Shown: positions 24,634 to 32,119 of the stretch, one piece after another | Layout of the letters: every line of letters begins with the position of its first letter | Position numbering within the stretch: position 1 is the first letter of the stretch | Origin: Pseudomonadota bacterium | GTDB taxonomy: Bacteria > Pseudomonadota > Alphaproteobacteria > Acetobacterales > Acetobacteraceae | NCBI GenBank assembly: GCA_021846225.1 | Contig: JAJZCG010000025.1 | Location: forward strand, 1 to 33,966 | DNA: 33,966 nucleotides | Reading direction: 5' to 3' | Notes under the pieces: model-generated | Databases searched by the model: none | Told to the model about the DNA's origin: nothing | The model's input: the letters and a program-made list of their open reading frames with translations, nothing else | Made by a program: the position numbers and the translations under genes

Positions 24634-25377
24634 TCAGAGGCTGAATTTCTCACCGAGATAAACGCGCCGCACATCCTGGTGCGCGACCACGGCCTCGGGT
24701 TTGCCTTCCATCAGCACCTCGCCGTCGTAGAGGATATAGGCGCGGTCGATGATCTCCAGCGTCTCGCGCACATTATGGTCGGTGATCAGCACACCCAGGC
24801 CGCGGTGCTTCAAATGCGAGACCAGATCCCGGATCTCGCCCACGGCGATGGGATCGATCCCCGCCAGCGGTTCATCGAGCAAAATATAATTCGGCGCGGT
24901 TGCCAGCGCGCGGGCGATTTCCACGCGGCGGCGCTCGCCGCCCGAGAGCGCCAGCGCCGGGGTGCGGCGCAGATGGGTGATGCCAAATTCCGCCAGCAGC
25001 TCGTTCAGCAGCGCCTCGCGCCGGTCGCGGTCGGGCTCCACCACTTCCAGCGCCGCCATGATGTTCTGCTCCACGTTCAACCCGCGGAAAATGCTGGCCT
25101 CCTGCGGCAGATAGCCAATCCCCAAGCGCGCGCGCCGGTACATCGGCAGGCTTGAGATTTCCGCCCCGTCGAGCGTGATGGCGCCGCTGTCAGGCGCGAT
25201 CAGCCCGACGATCATATAGAATGTCGTGGTCTTGCCAGCGCCATTCGGCCCGAGCAGCCCGACTGCCTCGCCGCGTTTCACCGAGATGGAGACATTGCGC
25301 ACCACCGGGCGTTTCTTGAAACGCTTGCCGATGCCGGTGGCGACGAGCCCGCCGTGATCCAGTGCTGATACGTTCAT
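24634..25377 (-). CDS. lptB: LPS export ABC transporter ATP-binding protein
   Basis: LptB is the ATPase that, with LptF and LptG, extracts LPS from the inner membrane. The 247-residue protein shows Walker A GPNGAGKTT (43-51), a Q-loop (LPQEASIFRGL), the signature LSGGERRR (144-151), Walker B ILLDEP (165-170), the D-loop AGIDP and the H-switch ITDHNVRET. The family-specific GIGYLPQEASIFRGL stretch separates it from the related branched-amino-acid transporters. Its ATG overlaps the lptA stop (ATGA). It is the last gene of the kdsD-lptC-lptA-lptB unit. Confidence 0.96.
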   Translation of the reverse strand: MNVSALDHGGLVATGIGKRFKKRPVVRNVSISVKRGEAVGLLGPNGAGKTTTFYMIVGLIAPDSGAITLDGAEISSLPMYRRARLGIGYLPQEASIFRGLNVEQNIMAALEVVEPDRDRREALLNELLAEFGITHLRRTPALALSGGERRRVEIARALATAPNYILLDEPLAGIDPIAVGEIRDLVSHLKHRGLGVLITDHNVRETLEIIDRAYILYDGEVLMEGKPEAVVAHQDVRRVYLGEKFSL

Positions 25378-26270
25378 TTTTGCGGCGCCGATCCGGGGAT
25401 GATGGTCCCGGCGACCTGCCCGCCAGGGCCCGCCAGCAGGGTGGCGATGCCGGTCTTCATATTAACCAGCGCATCGCTGCCGCTCATCTCGTTGGGGCCC
25501 TGGATGATATGCACATCGCCGCCCAGGCGCGCGCGGCCTTGCTGCGGCAGATACACGCCGGTGTCGCCGGTCGCGGTGTCCCCCGTGGTGTGGATCACCA
25601 CATGGCCGATCGCCTCCACCTTTTGCAGTTGCCCCGCCTGGCCAGCGATATCGGCGCTGGAGGCAGCCGTGGTTGCCGCCGCCGGGGCCAGATCGCCGAT
25701 CAACGTATCAGCGGCGACCGAGCGGCCGTCATTGGTCACGATCAACGCATTGCCGCGCGCCACCGCCTGGCGTTTGGCTGCATAATATTCAACTGAATCA
25801 CGCGCCGTGATGGTGTCGTCAGGCGTTGTCAGTTTCAGGTGCTTGCCGGTGAGCACCAGCACCGCGCCGTCCATGCTGTAAACCGCGTGGTCGCCCCAGG
25901 CGTTATCGGTCGCGGTATAGATATGCACATGCCCGACAGCCTCGATCTCATAGAGAGAGGTATTGCCCTGGTTGAGAATATCGGTGGCCGAACCAGGCGC
26001 CTGCGCGGCACCGGCGGCGGCGGGGGTGTTTTTGCGGTAATGCGCGATCAGCTGGTCGGCTGTCACCGTCACCGCGCCGCGCACCGCCTTGGCGTTGCCC
26101 ATGGCGATGACAACCTGGTTGTCCTGCTGCCACTGGATGCCCTGCGAGGCGGTGATCTGAATCGGTTGCGGCGTGCTGCCCGGCGTGCCGCCAAGGTTGA
26201 GCGGTTGCGCGCCTGCGGGGGCGGCGGCGGCAATCAGGATCAGAGCCGCGCCGAGGGAACGTAATTTCAT
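25374..26270 (-). CDS. lptA: LPS transport periplasmic protein LptA
   Basis: LptA bridges inner and outer membranes as a beta-jellyroll filament for LPS transit. The 298-residue precursor has a signal peptide (MKLRSLGAALILIAAAAPAGA). OstA-like strands begin at QGIQWQQDNQVVIAMGNAKA and recur through VYSMDGAVLVLTGK and ADTLIGDL. It is longer than E. coli LptA (185 residues); the extra length is a second set of strands and Ala/Thr-rich linkers, a feature often seen in Acetobacteraceae. Its ATG shares one base with the lptC stop (TAATG at 26268-26272), and it overlaps lptB by ATGA. Confidence 0.88.
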   Translation of the reverse strand: MKLRSLGAALILIAAAAPAGAQPLNLGGTPGSTPQPIQITASQGIQWQQDNQVVIAMGNAKAVRGAVTVTADQLIAHYRKNTPAAAGAAQAPGSATDILNQGNTSLYEIEAVGHVHIYTATDNAWGDHAVYSMDGAVLVLTGKHLKLTTPDDTITARDSVEYYAAKRQAVARGNALIVTNDGRSVAADTLIGDLAPAAATTAASSADIAGQAGQLQKVEAIGHVVIHTTGDTATGDTGVYLPQQGRARLGGDVHIIQGPNEMSGSDALVNMKTGIATLLAGPGGQVAGTIIPGSAPQK

Positions 26271-26923
26271 TATTGCGCCTGTGTCAGCGTCATCGCCGCC
26301 GGACCATTGAAGGTGATATCCGTGCCATGATTGCTCACCACAAAGCCATTGGCGGCGTTCAACGTGCCAAAGGGGCCTTGAACCTGCACGGGGTCGGTGC
26401 TGACGGCGCTGCCCGCATGCAGGTCTATGCGGACATGCGGCACCGTCATGGTCGTGCCGTCGTTACGGTAGAGCGTGACATTGCCGGTCAGTCCCAGCGT
26501 GCCGGTTTTCTGGTGGTACATCCCGGTGTCGGATTTCAGGAGTAGCCACGCGCCGGATTTAAGCGTCAGGTCGCCGATAGGCGCCTTCAGCACCACATTG
26601 CCGTCGCCTTGTTCATCCGCGCTAACGGCGGTGAGGGTAAAGGGCTGGCCCTGGTCATCCGTGCCGCGGTATTGCGCGCCCTGCATGTGCGAGGCGGTGT
26701 TCTGCTGCGTGGTGTTTTGCACGTGGTAGGTTACGCGGTTCGCATCCGGCCCGGCGTGCCACGAGGGCGCCAGCGCCAGCGCCAGCAGCAGCAGCACCGC
26801 CGCCACGGGCAGCAGCTTCTTCAGCATGGTCACGGTTACGCTGCGGCGCGTAATGGAGGATATCTCCTCCGCGTTGCGCCTGCGCAACCCGTCCAGCAGC
26901 CGCGGGGGGGCGATGCGGCTCAT
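26270..26923 (-). CDS. lptC: LPS export protein LptC
   Basis: LptC is a bitopic inner-membrane protein that hands LPS from LptBFG to LptA. The 217 residues have an arginine-rich cytoplasmic N-terminus, one membrane helix at about 35-53 (LLPVAAVLLLLALALA), and a periplasmic domain with the LptC/OstA strand pattern (YRGTDDQGQPFTLTAVSADE, LTGNVTLYRNDGTTMTVPHV). A shorter start at Met33 is possible, but the ATG at 26923 overlaps the kdsD stop as ATGA and is preferred. Sequence identity in this family is low, so position in the operon supports the call. Confidence 0.88.
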   Translation of the reverse strand: MSRIAPPRLLDGLRRRNAEEISSITRRSVTVTMLKKLLPVAAVLLLLALALAPSWHAGPDANRVTYHVQNTTQQNTASHMQGAQYRGTDDQGQPFTLTAVSADEQGDGNVVLKAPIGDLTLKSGAWLLLKSDTGMYHQKTGTLGLTGNVTLYRNDGTTMTVPHVRIDLHAGSAVSTDPVQVQGPFGTLNAANGFVVSNHGTDITFNGPAAMTLTQAQ

Positions 26924-27894
26924 GCCAGTCCCGCGCGCAAAAGGTCATGAATATGCAGAATGCCCTTAATCATCCGTGCGTCATCCACCACAAATAAGGC
27001 GGTAACGGGGCGGGTTTCGCTGTTCATCTCGCGCAGCGCCTCTTCGGCCAGGGCCTCCGGGCCGATGGTGCGCGGGTTCGCGTTCATGATATCCTCGACA
27101 CTGCGGCCGAGCAGGTCCGGCCCCATGGCGCGGCGCAGGTCGCCATCCGTCACCACACCGAGCAGCTTGCCTGCATCATCCACCACGCCCAGCGCGCCAA
27201 AGCGCTTTGCGGTCATGGTGATCAACGCGCGGTCCATGGTTGTGCCGGGGGAAACCAGGGGCAGTTCGCCACCTTTGTGCATCAGGTCGCGCACGCGCTT
27301 CAGCCGCGCGCCAAGCTTGCCGCCGGGGTGAATGTCCCTGAAGTCGCGCGCCGAAAATCCGCGCCGCGCCAGCAGCACCACGGCCAGCGCGTCGCCCAGG
27401 GCCATCTGCATGGTTGTGCTGGTGGTCGGCGCCAGGCCGATCGGCCCGGCCTCCGGCGCTGGCGGGAGGATCAGCGCGATGGTGGCGGCGGTGCCCAGCG
27501 TGCTGCCCGCGGCGGCGGTGATGCCGATCAGCGGCAGGCCGATGCGGCTGGCGTGCGCCACGATCGCGGCGAGTTCGGTGGCCTCGCCGGAGTTGGAGAG
27601 CGCGATCACCGCATCCCCGGCGATGATCATGCCCAGATCGCCATGCGCGGCTTCGGCCGGATGCACAAACAGCGCGGGCGTGCCGGTGGAGGCCAGGGTC
27701 GCCGCGATTTTGCGCGCCACATGGCCGGATTTGCCCATTCCCGTCACCACGACGCGGCCGGGAATGGCGATGAGTTGATTAACAGCCGCGCGGAAATCTT
27801 CCCCGAGGCCGGCACCCAGGGCGCTCAGCGCCGCAGCTTCGGTCGTAAGAACATCTCTCGCGATGGCAAGATCATCATGGAGATCGTCAGACAT
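26920..27894 (-). CDS. kdsD: Arabinose-5-phosphate isomerase (KpsF/GutQ family)
   Basis: KdsD turns ribulose 5-phosphate into arabinose 5-phosphate, the precursor of Kdo in the LPS inner core. The 324 residues have an N-terminal SIS sugar-isomerase domain (GMGKSGHVARKIAATLAS, HPAEAAHGDLGM, ALSNSGEATE) and two C-terminal CBS domains (KRVRDLMHKG, then FGALGVVDDAGKLLGVVTDG and LFVVDD). ATG 27894 gives MSDDLHDDLAIAR; a longer frame to 27987 is not family-like. No strong ribosome site is visible. It opens the kdsD-lptC-lptA-lptB unit. Confidence 0.94.
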   Translation of the reverse strand: MSDDLHDDLAIARDVLTTEAAALSALGAGLGEDFRAAVNQLIAIPGRVVVTGMGKSGHVARKIAATLASTGTPALFVHPAEAAHGDLGMIIAGDAVIALSNSGEATELAAIVAHASRIGLPLIGITAAAGSTLGTAATIALILPPAPEAGPIGLAPTTSTTMQMALGDALAVVLLARRGFSARDFRDIHPGGKLGARLKRVRDLMHKGGELPLVSPGTTMDRALITMTAKRFGALGVVDDAGKLLGVVTDGDLRRAMGPDLLGRSVEDIMNANPRTIGPEALAEEALREMNSETRPVTALFVVDDARMIKGILHIHDLLRAGLA

Positions 27895-27986
27895 GCTTGC
27901 GGTATGAACAGGGCTGCCCCCGCGGTCAACTGATGGATTGGCAACACAGGGTAACCAAGAAACGCCGCGCGTGCCCAAGTACACCA

Positions 27987-28766
27987 TCAGAACGGAATTT
28001 CCAGCTCCAGCCGCCAGCGCAAAACGCCGCGCGGGCTGGCGGGAGTCGCGCCAAAGAGCCAGCCCAGCTCATATTTCACCTGGCCCGCATTGCCGAGTCC
28101 CAGCGCGCTCAGCCGCATCAGCCCCATGGCCACTGGCCCAACCAGAAGCTGCTGGCGCGCGGCGCGCGGGCTGTTGCCCACCACGCCTGCATCACCATAC
28201 ACTTCAACAGCCGGGGAGAGCGGGGTCCAGAGATTCCACCGGCTTTGCAGCGCGTAGCTGAAATCCAGCCCCTGCGTGCCCTGGTCCGGCCCGAACTGGC
28301 GGGTCAGGTATAAATTCACCGTCTCGGTGGTGCGGCCGATGTCCTTGGCGATCAGCGGTCCGAACGTCGCCTCGTTGGCGCCGGCATGGCGGCCTGTGGC
28401 CGTGTATTGGCCATACTCGAAATAGAACCCCCAATCGGCGAAGTATTCGCCCGGTGAGGTTAGCTCGAAGGTATTCTCCGTAACCGCCTGGGTGAGCAGC
28501 ACCGGCTCGTGGCCGCCGGGAGCACGGTTGAAGCCAAGCTCCAGCTCGCTGTGCCACCAGGGCGTCAGCCCGGTGCCAAGCTCGGCGGTGTAGCTGGCGG
28601 CGGCCTTCTGGTCCTGGCGCTGGTCGAACACCGCATCGCCGTTGGTCTCGATCTCCAGCTCCCCCAGGTCGATCTCGTAGGGCGATGTCACATGGTAATC
28701 AGCGGTGGCCAGCTTTGGCGCGGCCAGCGCCGTTGCCGTCAGCCCGGTCAGAAGCCAGCGCCTCAT
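27987..28766 (-). CDS. Outer-membrane beta-barrel protein linked to the FTR1-cupredoxin gene
   Basis: The 259-residue precursor has a signal peptide (MRRWLLTGLTATALAAPKLATA, cut before DYHV). The mature part alternates polar and hydrophobic residues in about ten short strands (for example AELGTGLTPWWHSELELGF, WGFYFEYGQYTA) and ends LRWRLELEIPF; a terminal Phe is the outer-membrane assembly signal. Its ATG overlaps the stop of the FTR1-cupredoxin gene (ATGA, 28763-28766), so the two are translated together. I do not recognise a named family. Given the partner, a pore or receptor for iron entry is a reasonable guess, but nothing in the sequence shows it. Confidence 0.7.
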   Translation of the reverse strand: MRRWLLTGLTATALAAPKLATADYHVTSPYEIDLGELEIETNGDAVFDQRQDQKAAASYTAELGTGLTPWWHSELELGFNRAPGGHEPVLLTQAVTENTFELTSPGEYFADWGFYFEYGQYTATGRHAGANEATFGPLIAKDIGRTTETVNLYLTRQFGPDQGTQGLDFSYALQSRWNLWTPLSPAVEVYGDAGVVGNSPRAARQQLLVGPVAMGLMRLSALGLGNAGQVKYELGWLFGATPASPRGVLRWRLELEIPF

Positions 28767-29896
28767 TTGGCCACCAGCACGCCTTGCGCCGTATCCTGGT
28801 GGAAATCGCCGAAAAACTTGTAGCTTCCCGGGTCCAGCGGGCCCAGAAACACGGTGATGGTGCTGCCCGGCGGCACCAGTATCTCGCGGTTGAGATCGGT
28901 GCTCTCGAACTCATCGGCGGTGCTGTCGCTGTTCATCACATGCAGCTTGAACCTGCGCCCCGCAGGCACGTTGAGGGTGGCGGGCACGAAACGGTGGTTC
29001 TTGAACACCACCAGCGGCGGATTATCCGCGTGCGCCGGATGAAACCCCAGCGCAATGACGCCCAGCAGCACGGCTGGCCCCAGTTTCGGCGGGGGCAGGC
29101 GGCTGATCAGCCGTGCCGCCCCCAGCAGCAGCGCCAGCGTGGCCGCCCAGGCGGCCAGTTGAATGCCCGAGGGCCGCGCCGAATACCCCGCCAGCGCATG
29201 CAGGCTGCGCCCGGCAAAACTATTGTCGGCGATAAAACCGCTGGTGTTCCATAATTGCTGGCCCCAGGCGGGCAGGATATCCACCGAGTTCAGCAGCGCC
29301 GCCGCCTGTCCGGCCATGCCCGCGGCAAGCAGCGCGATGAGCGCGTTGGTGACTGAAAACAGGCGCGCGAGCGGGATGACGGCAAGTCCGCGATACAGCA
29401 GGAACGAGAGCCCGGCCGCCAGCGCCAGCCCGGCCGCGCCGCCAAGCCCCAGCTGCACCCCGGCAACGCCAGAGCCGATGAGGATGCCGTATAAAAACAG
29501 CACCACCTCGGTGCCCTCGCGCAGCACCGCCACCGCGACCACCGCGGCCAGCGCCGCCAACGAGCGCTCGCCAAGCTGCACCGCGGCGCCCAGATCGCGC
29601 ATGCCGCGCGTTATCTCGCGGGCATGGCGGGACATGAACAATATGTGCCAGCTCAGCATGACCACGGCGAAGCCGAGGATGGCGGCGGTGAACACCTCCT
29701 GCCCGGCGCCCTCGAAGAGGTTGGAGAGACGGCTGGCGAACACCGCGACCAGGCTCGCCCCCGCCAGCCCGGCGGCGATGCCCCCGGCGATCCAGCGCCG
29801 CCGCCCGGCAACGCCCTCGGTGGCGGCCAGAATGATCCCGATGATCAGCCCTGCTTCCATCGCCTCGCGAAAGACGATGATCATACTCACAAACAT
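28763..29896 (-). CDS. FTR1-family iron permease fused to a C-terminal cupredoxin-like domain
   Basis: Residues 1-265 form an FTR1/EfeU-type permease with about seven membrane helices and both iron-binding motifs: REAME at 10-14 (FREAMEAGLIIG) and REGTE at 126-130 (LREGTEVVLF). A last hydrophobic stretch (274-287) ends in AHA-D, which looks like a signal-peptide cut site. Then comes a cupredoxin-like domain, about 292-377 (FKNHRFVPATLNVPAG, then FESTDLNREILVPPG and FFGDFHQD). It has no cysteine, so a classical blue-copper site is unlikely; His301, His366 and acidic residues could bind iron or copper as in EfeO/P19-like proteins. The usual arrangement is separate genes, so the fusion is notable. 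A Fur-like box lies 26 bases before the ATG. Confidence 0.88.
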   Translation of the reverse strand: MFVSMIIVFREAMEAGLIIGIILAATEGVAGRRRWIAGGIAAGLAGASLVAVFASRLSNLFEGAGQEVFTAAILGFAVVMLSWHILFMSRHAREITRGMRDLGAAVQLGERSLAALAAVVAVAVLREGTEVVLFLYGILIGSGVAGVQLGLGGAAGLALAAGLSFLLYRGLAVIPLARLFSVTNALIALLAAGMAGQAAALLNSVDILPAWGQQLWNTSGFIADNSFAGRSLHALAGYSARPSGIQLAAWAATLALLLGAARLISRLPPPKLGPAVLLGVIALGFHPAHADNPPLVVFKNHRFVPATLNVPAGRRFKLHVMNSDSTADEFESTDLNREILVPPGSTITVFLGPLDPGSYKFFGDFHQDTAQGVLVAK

Positions 29897-29922
29897 GCCC
29901 TGGTCCGCTCCGCATCAAGAAT

Positions 29923-29943
29923 TGCAAATGCAAATCATTCGCA
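29923..29943. promoter_or_regulatory. Fur-like operator before the FTR1-cupredoxin gene
   Basis: On the minus strand the site reads TGCGAATGATT then TGCATTTGCA, a near-palindrome close to the classical proteobacterial Fur box. It shares TGCGAATnATT with the box at 3893-3913. It lies between the candidate -10 and the start codon, a normal place for repressor action. Iron control is inferred. Confidence 0.7.
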
Positions 29944-29952
29944 ATTAAAGAA

Positions 29953-29981
29953 AAGATATAGACCCAGCCTCAATGGTGCAA
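29953..29981 (-). promoter_or_regulatory. Candidate promoter of the FTR1-cupredoxin operon
   Basis: On the minus strand TTGCAC (29976-29981) and TATCTT (29953-29958) are 17 bases apart. The Fur-like box starts 9 bases downstream of the -10. A second, overlapping pair (TTGAGG and TTTAAT) is also possible. Confidence 0.4.
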
Positions 29982-30019
29982 GGGCGTCTCGCAAATAATT
30001 TTGGCGGAACCGGGGAGGG

Positions 30020-30037
30020 GGCCGCCCGGGCGCGGCC
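30020..30037 (-). terminator. GC-only hairpin 3' of rnd
   Basis: GGCCGC pairs with GCGGCC around CCGGGC, 17 bases after the rnd stop. No T-run follows on the minus strand, so it may be an mRNA-stabilising end or a weak terminator. Confidence 0.35.
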
Positions 30038-30053
30038 GGAACGCCGGGGCGCC

Positions 30054-30683
30054 TCAGTGGTGGAACAGGTCCGGGTCGGCGTAGCCGAGGAGATCAAGCT
30101 TCGCCAGCGTGGGCAAAAACGCATAGGCCGCCTGGGCGATGTCCATGCGTCCTTCGCGCTGGAGCAGGGCTTCCAGCCGGGACCATATTTTGTGCAGATA
30201 CAGCACGTCCGACGCCGCATATGTCAGTTGCTCGGGGGTAAGCTCGAGGGCGCCCCAGTCGCTGGTCTGCTGCTGTTTGGAAATTTCCACCCCGGCCAAA
30301 TCGCGGCAGAGGTCTTTCAGGCCATGCCGGTCGGTGTAGGTGCGCACCAGCTTCGAGGCGATTTTGGTGCAGATGACCGGCGCTGTGACCACGCCCAGCC
30401 CGTTCAGCATCGCCGCGATGTCAAACCGCGCGAAATGGAACAGCTTGGTCACCGCCGGATCGGCCAGCAGCGCCTTCAGGTTCGGGCAATTCGCTCCCTG
30501 GCCGCCGAGGCGCTCGGGGATGATTTGTACCAGATGCGCGTTGCCGTCGCCCGAGGAGAGCTGCACCAGGCATAGCCGGTCGCGCCGGGGGTCGAGGCCC
30601 ATGGTCTCGGTATCAATGGCAACAACCGGCCCCAGGCTCAGCCCGGCCGGCAGGTCGTGCTTATGCAGCTGGATATTGCTCAT
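30054..30683 (-). CDS. rnd: Ribonuclease D-like 3'-5' exonuclease
   Basis: The 209-residue protein is a single DEDDy exonuclease domain: AIDTETMGL with Asp24 and Glu26, FHFARFD with Asp88, and LTYAASDVLYL with Tyr155 and Asp159. RNase D trims tRNA 3' ends. It lacks the C-terminal HRDC domains of E. coli RNase D, as is normal for the short alphaproteobacterial form. ATG 30683 gives MSNIQLHKHDLP, which fits the family; a 15-residue longer frame does not. It lies 62 bases downstream of tRNA-Leu on the same strand. Confidence 0.92.
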   Translation of the reverse strand: MSNIQLHKHDLPAGLSLGPVVAIDTETMGLDPRRDRLCLVQLSSGDGNAHLVQIIPERLGGQGANCPNLKALLADPAVTKLFHFARFDIAAMLNGLGVVTAPVICTKIASKLVRTYTDRHGLKDLCRDLAGVEISKQQQTSDWGALELTPEQLTYAASDVLYLHKIWSRLEALLQREGRMDIAQAAYAFLPTLAKLDLLGYADPDLFHH

Positions 30684-30745
30684 TGAGACCTTGCAAAGCG
30701 CGGGGCGCTTGACCCGCCGTGCGGGCAAAATGCTGTGAGAAAAAT

Positions 30746-30831
30746 TGGTGCCCAGGAGAAGACTCGAACTTCCATGACCTTGCGATCGCTAGCACCTGAA
30801 GCTAGTGCGTCTACCATTTCGCCACCTGGGC
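30746..30831 (-). tRNA. tRNA-Leu, anticodon CAG
   Basis: On the minus strand GCCCAGG pairs with CCTGGGC to form the acceptor stem, followed by A and an encoded CCA. The anticodon stem CTAGC/GCTAG encloses the loop TTCAGGT, anticodon CAG (reads CUG). A long variable arm (GATC-GCAA-GGTC) and the T-loop TTCGAGT confirm a leucine tRNA. With CCA the length is 86. Confidence 0.96.
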
Positions 30832-30868
30832 AGTCCAATTTTCGCGCCCCGAAGGAACGCCGTGGCGG

Positions 30869-30897
30869 GCTTTAGCTCCACGAATCAGCCACGTCAA
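30869..30897 (-). promoter_or_regulatory. Candidate promoter of tRNA-Leu
   Basis: On the minus strand TTGACG (30892-30897) and TAAAGC (30869-30874) are 17 bases apart, 37 bases before the tRNA 5' end. The GC-rich stretch after the -10 is typical of stable-RNA promoters. Confidence 0.5.
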
Positions 30898-30904
30898 CCA
30901 TGGC

Positions 30905-30933
30905 TTGAGCGGCGTGTTCCACGCGCCTACAAC
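30905..30933 (+). promoter_or_regulatory. Candidate promoter of the NDUFA9-like gene
   Basis: TTGAGC (30905-30910) and TACAAC (30928-30933) are 17 bases apart, 25 bases before the ATG at 30959. It stands back to back with the tRNA-Leu promoter, with 7 bases between the two -35 boxes. Confidence 0.45.
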
Positions 30934-30958
30934 CCGAGGACAGTAACAGGGGGTTCAA

Positions 30959-31885
30959 ATGGCGCCAACGGGTAAAATTGCGGCGGTTTTCGGCGGGTCC
31001 GGGTTTCTTGGCCATTATGTGGTCAAGCGCCTCGCCGCTCTGGGATACATCGTGCGAATCGCGGTGCGCGACACCGAATCCGCGATGCCGCTGCGCCCCA
31101 TGGGCGGCCCCGGCCAGATTGTCCCGTTGTATGCGCCCTTGCATGAGGAAGCCCAGGTAGCCCGCGCCATCGAGGGCGCGGAACTGGTCGTCAACCTCAC
31201 CGGCATCCTGGCCGAGCGCCGCAAGGGCGATTTCATGCGCACCCATGCTGAGGGGGCAGGGCGCATCGCGCGAATCGCCGGCAGCGCCAATGTCCGCCAC
31301 CTGGCGCATGTCTCCGCGCTCGGCGCTGATGCCGCCAGTCCCAGCCTGTATGCCCAGAGCAAGGCCGCCGGCGAGGCCGCCGTGCGTTCCGCCTTTCCCG
31401 CGGCCGCGATTCTGCGCCCCTCCATCGTCTTCGGCCCCGAGGACCATTTCTTCAACCGCTTCGCCGCCATGGCCAGCCTCTTCCCGGTCATTCCCATCAC
31501 CGGCGGGGCGGTGAAATTCCAACCGGTCTATGCCGGTGACGTGGCCGATGCCGTGCTCGCCGCGCTGGCCCCCGCAGCCCAGGGACAGACCTTCGAACTC
31601 GGCGGGCCTGACGTGAAGAGCTTTAAGGAACTCATTGAATTCATACTGAAAATTATAAACCGTACCGGCTGGGTGCTGGATCTGCCGCCGGGCCTCGCCA
31701 GCTTCCAGGCGCTGTTTCTGGAGCGCCTGCCCGGCAAGCTGCTGACCAGGGATCAGGTCAAGCTGCTTCAGAGCAACAACATTGTCTCCGGTAACGCCCC
31801 CGGCCTGTCCAACCTGGGGATTGTTCCCACCCCGATGGACCTGATCGTACCGGGCTATCTGGCGCGTTTCCGCCGAAAGGCTTGA
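30959..31885 (+). CDS. NDUFA9-like NAD(P)-binding protein (complex I accessory type)
   Basis: The 308-residue protein is an atypical extended SDR. The Rossmann motif FGGSGFLG is at residues 11-18, and YAQSK at 131-135 sits where extended SDRs keep their catalytic pair. The middle ILRPSIVFGPEDHFFNRFA and the FQPVYAGDVADAV block are the hallmarks of the NDUFA9 accessory-subunit family of respiratory complex I, found as a single gene in most alphaproteobacteria. It may bind NADPH structurally rather than catalyse. ATG 30959 has a GGGGG stretch 5 bases upstream. No nuo genes are in the window. It is probably monocistronic; gltD follows after 234 bases. Confidence 0.9.
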   Translation: MAPTGKIAAVFGGSGFLGHYVVKRLAALGYIVRIAVRDTESAMPLRPMGGPGQIVPLYAPLHEEAQVARAIEGAELVVNLTGILAERRKGDFMRTHAEGAGRIARIAGSANVRHLAHVSALGADAASPSLYAQSKAAGEAAVRSAFPAAAILRPSIVFGPEDHFFNRFAAMASLFPVIPITGGAVKFQPVYAGDVADAVLAALAPAAQGQTFELGGPDVKSFKELIEFILKIINRTGWVLDLPPGLASFQALFLERLPGKLLTRDQVKLLQSNNIVSGNAPGLSNLGIVPTPMDLIVPGYLARFRRKA

Positions 31886-31983
31886 TTTGCCATCCGGGGC
31901 GGTAAAATAGGACACAAACCGGACCTAAATAGCCGGAAATTCTGTTAACCCGCCTCCGGCACGTAAGGCTTTTCGAGGTTATG

Positions 31984-32000
31984 GGACAGCTTAGTTGTCC
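31984..32000. promoter_or_regulatory. Small inverted repeat in the gltD leader
   Basis: GGACA and TGTCC flank a 7-base spacer, about 120 bases before the gltD ATG. A second ATAGGACA at 31907-31914 is an inverted match of TGTCCTAT at 31996-32003. This could be an operator; the regulator is unknown, and chance is not excluded. The rest of 31886-32119 shows no gene. Confidence 0.3.
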
Positions 32001-32119
32001 TATACCCAAAAAACCGCTGGTATTCCGCCAATATCTCGGTTAAGACCCTGCATCACTTGGCTGCGCGAGCTTGTGGTTCGCGCGGCATGTCATTTTGCTT
32101 GATGAGGCGGGACCGAAAC

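Noticed and set aside
30746-30831. tRNA-Leu as an integration site for a genomic island
   Set aside because: No integrase, no direct repeat of the tRNA 3' end seen in the window, and both neighbours are core genes.
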